Shown here piece by piece: positions 56,601-64,000 of a stretch of DNA of 64,000 bases. Positions within the stretch are counted from its first letter, which is position 1, and every line of letters begins with the position of its first letter. The stretch is from Kingdonia uniflora (taxonomy: Eukaryota > Streptophyta > Magnoliopsida > Ranunculales > Circaeasteraceae), in NCBI GenBank assembly GCA_014058105.1, contig JACGCM010002752.1:1116001-1180000 (forward strand), written 5' to 3'. The notes beneath the pieces are model-generated. The model was given only the letters and a program-made list of their open reading frames with translations. It searched no databases and was not told the origin of the DNA. The position numbers and the translations under genes were made by a program.

Positions 56601-59600
56601 GAGACAAATTAAAAGATTGAATGGTAGAGGAATGTTTAAAGCTTGCAGGGTAAGGTTGTAATTACTTAAAACAAATGGGTATGTGTGTAAATTGGGTTTA
56701 AAACCCAAATTCTACTATTTTGGAAACATTTTTTTTTTCCTTTCAATTTGCGTAGTTAAGGATTCAGCATCTTTGTGAGTCTTACGATCTCCCAATATGA
56801 TTACAATTCCATACCAACTCGAGCGATTTGGTCCAAACACAATTTCGCATTTTGATTTGAATCGGAAAGGTTCCAATGCGACTCGAATCATACCACTTCC
56901 AATTCAAGCCTTACGACTTTAACAACTTTGTGTTAGTAGATGCTTTTGAAATGTGGGAGGGTCAACTTTGTTTGTTTTGTTTTAGGAGATTCCAGCTTTA
57001 CATTTGTCCCTAGTACCGCTTAACCTTTAGGCAAGTTTGGGGGTGGTTTTAGCCCCCCCCCCCCCTCAGAAATTTTTACTTTGAAGAAGAGGAAAAGGCT
57101 CAGTTTAAGAGCGATAAATGCTTTTCCAACTGTTTTTAGAGCCTGCAAATATGTAGTGCATTCCGTAGTTGACCAAATCAATTATATATAGACTTTAGCT
57201 GCCATAAATAGTTACTCGTTTGAACGTCATTTTTATTATTATTAATGTACTAGGAATCAACACTAATAAATGATTTGATCTTTTTCTTGTGAGTGAAGTA
57301 ATCACCCTTCCACCCTAGTACTAGAATTTCCCAAAATGACTTGACCGTATGATCCATAACAACTTAGATAGCACAAAATCCTAAACGAATTTACTAATGT
57401 AATTCCTAAATTTTTTGTATGAGAGTGATAAATGTCGTCAAACATTAAAACTAATCCCACTTTTCATATAAAGAAATATAAGTAGAATAAAAGTGGTAGC
57501 CCTCTTTTCAGTGTTTGGAACCCTGCCCTCCTAATTTGCGTAGTTAGTTAATAACCTTTCAGATTCTTAAATTCGTATCCGTGTATTTCCTTTCCTCCCT
57601 CCTTGGAGTAGAGTCTAGAGTTCTGAGTTTCTGAGTTTCTTTGCATGGACATTGGTTTTTGATGAAGTTCTTGCATTGGAATATTTAATTGCTTGAACGA
57701 GAATAATAATCAACTGCTGCTGTATGTGTAACAATGTAATGCAGTAGAAATCCACTTCACCTTGTGGTTCAATGTCTTATGAGTTAGGCAATGTTCCTTC
57801 CTAAATTGTCTTCCTTAACATGTTTAAGCTTTGGCTTGGCTTGGCTGAAAATCTAATAGCTAAAATGTTGGTGCTAGTGTCTTTCTACACGTGTAAATAA
57901 ATTTAGGATATTGTGGACATCTTGTTGCTCCACTGTCAAAAACGTTAACGTTTTGAGACAAGGTCATACTTAATATGCCCGCTGTCTTCTCTTGGTAATG
58001 CCAAGCACATATGGGATATGTTGAGATGATGGTCCTAAGGCAAAATTGCTTCTAAAGGAAGAACTCATTGGAAACCTATCCCATTGGTGATTAAGTGGGG
58101 AATATGGAATGAAAGAAGCAGTTGAATACTTGGAAGCTAACAATATCATCAGATTCGTTGTCATCAGTTGTTTCTTCTTTGCTTGGAGTAAAATCCACGA
58201 GAGTCTTAAGGGAAGTGATTGTACTAGCACGTACAATCCCAATTCTCGATTAATGTTAGAAGACAGAATCCATGATTTTGTGTATCAGTGTATAAGATGG
58301 AGGCCGTGATATTGTTTATCCAATAAACTAAACTTTGGGTCTAGTTATCTAGGTACGAAAGCAAGAGAAATTGTGATTAGTAGCATTTTTGGCATCTTAG
58401 CTATCTGGATAAAATTGTAATGAGGGTGGTTAAATAGTTAATCGGTGCATATTTAAAATGTTGTAAGGTGTGTCATATTCACTAACGATTCGCTTGGGTG
58501 GCCTATGTAGTGTTTGGGCTTATTGGTAGGCATGTGCATTTCTTTTCCTCTTCTAGGTCCGATCACATGCCTATTGTTCTGGATTTTGGGGCAGTATCCA
58601 GACACGAGTAGCTTGAGTTGTGTTTTCAATGCGTGAGTAATCCGATTTTACTGATTGAAGAATAATAGATTATTTTCATTCTTTGTGTCGTAAAGTTATA
58701 TCCTGTGCTACAAGCTTAAGGCACCTAAGACGATATTCATGGAAGTGAATACGATTTAGTTCAAATTAGAACGTAAATATTAAACGAGGGCTGGAGTAGG
58801 ACTCGGTTTTAAAAACCTAAAATCCATTTATGGACGGAGTAATGGAGGTGCACGCTCTCTTAATGAGAAGGGTGAAGTAGCTATGGTGGTCTTGGGCATT
58901 GATTAGGATTGGGCACAAAATATAAAGATTTCGCTAATACTTGTGAAGAAACCAATATGAAAGCAATGGAGGTGCACGCTCTCTTAATGAGAAGGGTGAA
59001 GTAGCTATGGTGGTCTTGGGCATTGATTAGGATTGGGCACAAAATATAAAGATTTCGCTAATACTTGTGAAGAAACCAATATGAAAGCACATTGAGAATT
59101 AATTGGTGTTGAATTTGGATATGATTAAGGATCATCTTGAGGGCAGTCTAGATTTTGATATTCTGAGTCATGACCTGAGAGTGGTTGGAGTTGTGAGTTT
59201 GTTTGTGGTATATTAGGATTGTACTATTCAGATTCTAAAGCTTCAAAAGAGAAAAGCAGTGCAAAGGAGGGTGCAAGTGGTGATATGTATCAAACCACTT
59301 GCAGGTTTTTTCAAGTAGTGTCTGACTGGTAAAACAAGGGTTCTCAAGTTCCTAGTAGATATGGTGGTATATGGCGAAGGGTGATACAGATTAGAAGGCA
59401 ACAACATATCCATCAGGGGTTTTCATTCCCCTGATGGTCTAGCAAACGAAGGAAGTCAACAGATAAGTACAATAAATTGGCATGTTAACAGAACCCTACT
59501 TTTCTAGAAAAATGAAGAAATAAGCATTTTATCGTTGTAGCATCTCTATCCTGTAGTTTTCGCTTTTGGATACCAAACAAATGGAGATGCTCTTAGATAG

Positions 59601-59919
59601 TCATGAATTTTACTTCATCGTCCTTTTGCTTTATGTCAAGAAAGATGTGGTGTTTCCCATCTGAACAATTCTATCAGAAAAGGCTAAAACTTCTAGATGT
59701 GAAGCATTTCGAGATGTTCTTATAAACCACTATCAGAAACCACTGAATTCTATTATTTTACATGTCATTAGTTGGAAAGGGCCATTTACAAAGCATGTGA
59801 ATTTGAACTAACATTTTGCCCCGTGTTTACAATTTAAGGCTTTGTTTCTTTTCATGCCAAATGTTGTAATTGCTTATCCATCTCTTTGTCTATGTAGAAC
59901 TTGCACATGGGGGCAATGA
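53624..59919 (+). CDS. AlkA/MAG-type HhH-GPD DNA-3-methyladenine glycosylase; exons 53624-54600 and 59898-59919
   Basis: The enzyme removes alkylated bases in base excision repair, probably in the nucleus. Residues 1-85 are a Thr/Pro/Ser/Gln-rich leader of low complexity, with a basic stretch at 60-75. The glycosylase domain follows: 'IRHLRASDPHLARVID' (104-119), 'FLALAKSILYQQLAYKA' (133-149), 'IGVSGRKAGYLHDLASKY' (183-200), the helix-hairpin-helix 'LLTMVKGIGPWSVHMFLI' (221-238) and 'LPVGDLGVRKG' (247-257) with catalytic Asp251. The first exon alone stops at 54604 after 'INGLG'. The stop overlaps a GTAATG donor at 54601. An acceptor TATGTAG ending at 59897 gives a phase-2 intron and a last exon encoding T-C-T-W-G-Q-stop. 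Plant homologues, as I recall, end in a similar Cys-x-Trp-Gly-Gln, which supports this. The exon-1 domain is certain; the splice is inferred. Predicted length 332 residues. Confidence 0.85.
55370..56660. repeat. Diverged tandem array in the glycosylase intron, 150-185-bp units
   Basis: 'ttcttccccttaagtgtaga' starts at 55611, 55786, 55970 and 56121. Each is preceded by 'tcaaattgagaaa'-like sequence and followed by 'ggttgattc' and 'ggtaagcgagt'. A further partial unit ('gatcaattccgttaagcgag') is at about 56515. The left-hand block 'ccgtgattaaatcggta' (about 55370) recurs at about 56370, so part of the array was itself duplicated. Confidence 0.85.
58841..59088. repeat. Perfect two-copy tandem repeat, 124-bp unit
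   Basis: 'aatggaggtgcacgctctct' begins at 58841 and 58965. The two 124-bp units appear identical base for base, so the duplication is very recent or an assembly artefact. Confidence 0.9.
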
Positions 59920-60849
59920 CAGGGAGGGGAAACTGCATATGGTGGGAAATATTTCTTCTGCAGAGCCTATCCATCAATTATGTCCGAGAAGTGCTCAATA
60001 CAAATAGAGAAACATGATTTCCATCTGCAATATTCTTCCCAATAAGCTATATATAACATATACTGTACTCCCAGAGTTCAAATCCAAAAAAGGTTTACTG
60101 ATCATGTAGTTCTGTTTCAGTGTATACTTGTTATGCGCTTTTGGGTTTTGAGAGATTGCTGTGCTCTTTTTATTAATTGAAAAATAGTTACAAATTACAA
60201 ACCTAGTAATTGATTGTCAAGGTGAGACAAATTTTGAGATCAAATGGTTGCTGAAACTTTTATTAAGATTGAGAGGATTAGCAATGTCTTTATATTTAGT
60301 ATTGACTATTTATAGACCAATCAGAAAGTGTTGATTTTGCTTTTGGTAACAGAATGGTGTCAGTTTTAATCTTGGTTGAGTTAGATCTTAAGAAAAATTA
60401 CCATATTTATTATTTACTGAATCAGTCGCCACACAGTCATATGATCAGTTGCCGCCGCGGAGGCCAGAGCAGTTCTGAGATGACTGACAGCTGAAATGGG
60501 AAACCCTCTCTATAGCCTCCCAAATATTTTGCATCTCCATTTGTTTTTGACATCCAGTTTACTTATGTTGGTAGAAAATATAATTTGATGTTTTGCGTAG
60601 TAGACACTGTAATTAACGTGGTCACGGTTTTGTGGCTTGCTGGCAGTTAACCTTCTGAACCTTATTGCTTGTGTATCTAGTCTTTCGTAGGATGGAAACT
60701 CGAAGCCACTGCAATATTTTGTATTGAGCTTGTTTGATCTTATGACGTTTCCTTAGAGATATTTATGTGAAGAGATTTCCGAGAAAACGTGCCCTCTTCA
60801 CATTTCATTACATCAAGAGATGGCTGATGCATTGGGCAATCACTTCTAA
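59920..60849. other. 3' UTR of the glycosylase gene and spacer
   Basis: 'aataagctatatataa' at about 60050 is a plausible poly(A) signal region for the glycosylase transcript. The rest up to PIF2 shows no ORF. Confidence 0.4.
60847..60849 (+). other. Target-site duplication of PIF2, left copy (TAA)
   Basis: TAA is the usual 3-bp target of PIF/Harbinger elements. The second copy is at 63703-63705. Confidence 0.8.
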
Positions 60850-60862
60850 GAGCATCTTCAGC
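60850..60862 (+). repeat. PIF2 left terminal inverted repeat
   Basis: GAGCATCTTCAGC, one mismatch to the reverse complement of 63690-63702. Confidence 0.85.
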
Positions 60863-61135
60863 AATCGAGTGTGGGTTCTTACAAAAGGCCCACACGTCAG
60901 ATCCCACCCAACCCAACTCAACTCGCTTCTTCTAGCAGTTGGCTGAGGTTTTTTTTTTTTTTTTTAATCAAAACATTGCACAGCAATGTTCTTATTATCG
61001 CGCGGTAATCAAAACATTGCCGCTAGTTTTGTTAAACAAAACAACTCAAACTCGACTCCCTCCCTATACTTTTTCCTTCTCTCTCTCAATTTTGCTCAAA
61101 ACCTTGAAAAAAATTACAAACATTTTCAAAATCAA

Positions 61136-61578
61136 ATGGATATGGCAGAGGGAGACCTACACCCCAGTATATTCCCTGGGTTTAGAGGGACAAGAAACCC
61201 ATAACAAGTCGTAACTCGGTCGAGGTCCGGAAGAGAAAAAAAAGTTTTATTTGAAGAGGTAGAACAAAATCAAGGCCTACCACACCCAACCCAAGATGAA
61301 GTTCCAAATGGGGAATACTGCCAAAAATCCGATTTATAATCACGGTTTTATAATCACAATTTAATCAAATTTTATAATCACGGTTCAATATTGCCAAAAA
61401 TCCGATTAAATTGTGGAAACCCGAGGTTTTGAAGAATGTCATGAAGGCGTGCGTGATAATGTACAATATGATAGTCAAAGAGGAACGAGGTTCATTCCCA
61501 TCATACTTAGGCTACGATCCGGATAATCCATCAATTATCCAAGGCGAACCGTTTGTACGCGAACGCGGAACAATATAA
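61136..61578 (+). pseudogene. PIF2 transposase, N-terminal start joined to C-terminal end (deleted middle)
   Basis: An ATG at 61136 begins 'MDMAEGDLHPSIFPGFRG'. After a stop comes 'VVTRSRSGREKK', a basic N-terminal region. From about 61408 the reading jumps to the last part of the transposase: 'LWKPEVLKNVMKACVIMYNM', 'IVKEERGSFPSYLGYDPDNP', 'GEPFVRERGTI', stop at 61576. The whole DDE core is absent. The junction (61319-61407) is filled with short repeats. Such products are typical of incomplete gap repair after excision. Confidence 0.75.
61319..61407. repeat. Deletion junction with filler repeats in PIF2
   Basis: 'tgccaaaaatccgatt' occurs at 61319-61334 and again exactly at 61392-61407. Between them 'ttataatcac' occurs three times. 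Confidence 0.85.
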
Positions 61579-61955
61579 GCTTTTATAACGAAAATGAACC
61601 AAATTCGAAGTCGAAAACGACACTTTGATCTAAAGAATGGTCTAATCGAGCATTTGTGGGTCATGAAGGGAAATATTTGTTCCTAGTGTTACAATCAAGT
61701 ATTTTCTGAGTGTTCTTGATGTAATTTAATGTTTCTTGTCTTACAAGCTTATTGAATAAGATTTTGATATTGTATTAATCTTGTATTTGTTTTAACGCAA
61801 TATTCTCGGAAATAAACATTTCTTCAAAAGATTATATTATTCGATAACAAAGTACATTCAAACGAATACATTATTGGAAAGTAAACTACGTTCTTGGAAA
61901 GAAAACTTCTCTCTTTAGCAAACTTAAATTATATTTAATAACCTGAACCGGTACT
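61579..61955. other. PIF2 spacer between the two convergent genes
   Basis: AT-rich, with 3' ends of both genes. No ORF. Confidence 0.4.
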
Positions 61956-63408
61956 TGGTCCGCGATTCTTGTTCAGACTTTCCATGACTTCAGCTTGCCT
62001 TTGCTGATAGTATTGCAATACATGTCCAGAAAGATTACTCAGGTTTTTATCCATGATTTTGCGATCTTCCCTTTACTTGTTCCAAATCTATTTTGGCTTG
62101 CCATTGTTGATTTGCTTCCGCTCTTCTTCTTTCATTTTCTTGTTTCGCTCGTCTCTTCTCCAATCTCATCTCCGTAAGTATTGTTTGGATACCACTACCA
62201 GATGCAATAATATCATCCAAGGCCTTGTTTCTTACAAGGTATTTTCTAAAGAGTTTTTGGCCGATGGGCCTCACTCCACCCTTATACAATGAACCATCTT
62301 ATTCAAAATTTTGGGGAGCAGATTGAGATGTAGGTGAGTCATCGGGATCCTCCGATAGGTTATTTGATCCGATCGAGTTCCCCGAATAAGAATTGTGCAA
62401 TGTTCTTATGGCTACATTTCTAGGTTCATTCCCCGTATGGTTCAACCCATCATCCTTTAGGTTGGTCAATCTCCGTTCTCGTGCCAAAATCTTATGCGCT
62501 TCACGGTGTTTGAAGTCATTGTCACCATTCATACCTTGATAGATCTTGTGTGCATCATTTTCCTAAAATTCGCAAAATTACCAAATACAAATAAATAATG
62601 TGTATATCCAAGAAAAATAAACGAAATTGAGTTAAAGCAAATTAGAACGTACCCGATCTTCCTCGATTTTCCCACTCTCAGGCCAAAATTGTACTTGAGC
62701 AACTATCCCTTTGTACGCCACACATTGTACAATAATAGGATACCACTGAGATTTGATAGACTAACATGATCGTCGTGTGGGGCAGTCGGGGTCTCTGCGA
62801 AAGACAATGTTGACCTTTTGATAGAAAGTGAAACCCTTTGTGCGCCCCGTGGTCTGGACATAAGCTGTTACCCACGCCCTTGCGAGACACGTGAAGTCCG
62901 CATCCGCCCAATGAAGTCCAGCATCATCCATCTTATCCAAAAATTCAGCATCATCCGGCACTTGCACGTTTTGTCTTTGATTTGTGGGTGCTCTTTTCTT
63001 TCTTCCTTTGCTTTTTCTTTCTCGAGCGCCGCCGCATCAACAGGTATTGACGCATTTGCGCCACTTTGATTATGCTGAGTATATTCACTATTGAATAAGT
63101 AGTTCTAAAAGTAATTAGGAGGCTGAAAACCTTGAGGTTGAGTGACCGGATAGTGTTGGTAGTACGGGCTAAACGCCCGAGGTTGTGGTTGAGAGAGGGT
63201 AAAAGGGATTTTGATGATGTCATCCGAAAGTATCTCCTTGCGACATGGTAAACGGAAGTGAGGTATATGATTGGAATTGAGATTGGTTGTGGTAGAGGTA
63301 TGAAGTAGATTGTGATGATGGGTGTTGAGAGAATGGTGTTGAAGGTGGGTTCTGGGAGGATGTGGTCGACGATGTTTTGTCATTACTGCTGGTGCCGGAG
63401 TTCACCAT
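61956..63408 (-). pseudogene. PIF2 Myb/trihelix-like partner gene (PIF ORF1), with intron
   Basis: On the - strand an ATG at 63408 begins 'MVNSGTSSNDKTSSTTSSQN', Ser/Gln-rich. The Myb-like domain reads 'DDAGLHWADADFTCLARAWV', 'TGRTKGFTFYQKVNIVFRRD' and 'SIKSQWYPIIVQCVAYKGIV', with the expected Trp spacing. A GTACGT donor at 62652 and a TTTTAG acceptor ending at 62563 mark a 90-bp intron. The second exon reads 'ENDAHKIYQGMNGDNDFKHR' and ends in a Glu/Arg-rich coil, 'IQTILTEMRLEKRRAKQENE'. A frameshift or stops occur between 63210 and 62970, at 62761 and at 62299. It may have supplied DNA-binding function to related elements when intact. Confidence 0.75.
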
Positions 63409-63689
63409 TTAAGGACTGCTAGAGGTTATCTTCTCTTCTCTGAAACTAGGTTAGAGGAGAGAAGAAGTAGCCATGAGAGAGCTCGGGCAACCATAATGGA
63501 TATGAGGAGTTTTAAACACCGTGCTATATTTAAAAGTCTTCCAAACTCATTTTTTAGTGGGAGGAGCTCCCACTCAGTTGGGTTATGGCAGTGCCACATC
63601 ATCAAACCTAAACCCAATTTTTGGCTGCTAGAAGGTGTTTGAGTTTGGGTTTGGGTTTGAGCTGACAAAACAAACCCAACCCAAACCCC

Positions 63690-63702
63690 GCTGGAGATGC
63701 TC
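63690..63702 (-). repeat. PIF2 right terminal inverted repeat
   Basis: On the - strand GAGCATCTCCAGC. Confidence 0.85.
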
Positions 63703-63705
63703 TAA
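63703..63705 (+). other. Target-site duplication of PIF2, right copy (TAA)
   Basis: Matches 60847-60849. Confidence 0.8.
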
Positions 63706-64000
63706 AGGACCAACTCTTGGTCCAACCGGTATGTGATGGTCTAGTTTGTCAACCTACGCTGTCTTAAAGAGCCAAAAATCATAGAACCAATGTGCTTTAG
63801 AATGATAAGGGTAATGATTTGCTATCAACACATGACACCACTGGACATGGACCCAGGTTCCTTGATTAAGGAGAACTTCTTTGTGATTAAAGAAGATTAT
63901 ATATGTTGTTAATAGTACTTTATTTATTTTTGTTTCTTAATCATATCATTTTACATGTACATCCATTTTGCGTTTTTCATGCTTTATCAGCCACTAATAT
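63706..64000. other. Right flank of the window
   Basis: AT-rich sequence after PIF2. No ORF or repeat recognised. Confidence 0.4.

Larger units (their letters stand above)
54601..59897 (+). other. Predicted large phase-2 intron of the glycosylase gene, repeat-filled
   Basis: GTAATG at 54601 and 'ctatgtag' at 59897. It contains the 150-185-bp array at 55370-56660, a C-rich run at about 57054-57065, a coding-like but unrecognised stretch at about 58109-58309 and a perfect 124-bp duplication at 58841-59088. No other gene could be supported on either strand. Confidence 0.6.
60850..63702 (+). mobile_element. PIF2: PIF/Harbinger DNA transposon, both ends present, transposase internally deleted, 2853 bp
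   Basis: The left end GAGCATCTTCAGC and the right end, whose reverse complement is GAGCATCTCCAGC, form terminal inverted repeats. Both are flanked by TAA. The repeats extend imperfectly inward with 'gtgggtt' and 'ttctagcag' blocks. Inside are a deleted transposase (+) and a Myb-like partner gene (-) in convergent order. GAGCATCTCCAGC-type ends with TAA duplications are typical of plant PIF/Harbinger elements. Confidence 0.88.

Noticed and set aside
57054..57065. C-rich run as a telomere-like or G-quadruplex site
   Set aside because: It is a simple homopolymer without the spaced G-runs needed for a convincing quadruplex, and not a plant telomere repeat.
58109..58309. 66-codon ORF in the glycosylase intron as a gene
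   Set aside because: Short, no recognised motif, no conserved neighbour; recorded only as coding-like sequence in the intron.

Overview
The window looks like nuclear DNA from a flowering plant, probably a eudicot. It is AT-rich, almost wholly built of nested LTR retrotransposons and PIF/Harbinger DNA-transposon remnants, and has one ordinary plant-type host gene with an intron. No rRNA, tRNA, CRISPR, plastid or bacterial features were seen. Lineage names below come from recognising protein motifs by eye; no database search was possible.

Layout. (A) 1-21149, + strand: the 3' part of a decayed Tat-lineage Ty3/gypsy element (gag, protease, RT/RNase H, a second archaeal-type RNase H, integrase). 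It continues with a 195-bp tandem array, a spliced antisense gene, four copies of a small antisense ORF and two LTR copies. (B) 9275-16249: a complete non-autonomous element inserted inside A. It has 1.11-kb LTRs, a perfect CCTGC target-site duplication and a tRNA-Asp-type primer site; it lacks pol but carries one long unfamiliar ORF. (E) About 22570-24210 and 37610-39590: two halves of a copia-like/'plant transposon protein' element. (D) 24216-37609, - strand: a second Tat-lineage element, which splits E. It has about 620-bp LTRs, a pol deleted for the RT catalytic core, a 3' tandem array and a multi-exon antisense gene related to that of A. (PIF1) About 39600-41960: a truncated PIF/Harbinger element. 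(C) 42096-52456, - strand: a complete Athila-lineage element with gag-pro-pol largely in one frame, broken by nonsense mutations and one frameshift. (Host gene) 53624-59919, + strand: an AlkA/MAG-type HhH-GPD DNA glycosylase with a predicted 5.3-kb intron full of local repeats and a seven-codon last exon. (PIF2) 60850-63702: a PIF/Harbinger element with both ends and a TAA duplication, its transposase internally deleted and its Myb-like partner ORF largely present.

How things relate. B shares its leader and 3' non-coding region with C, so B looks like a non-autonomous relative that would use Athila-type machinery. A and D are sister Tat families. Both carry, beyond integrase, a private tandem array followed by an antisense gene. 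The two antisense genes share protein sequence and two intron positions in the same phase (phase 1 and phase 0). This conserved antisense transcription unit, together with the small antisense ORF multiplied next to the LTRs of A, is the most interesting structure in the window.
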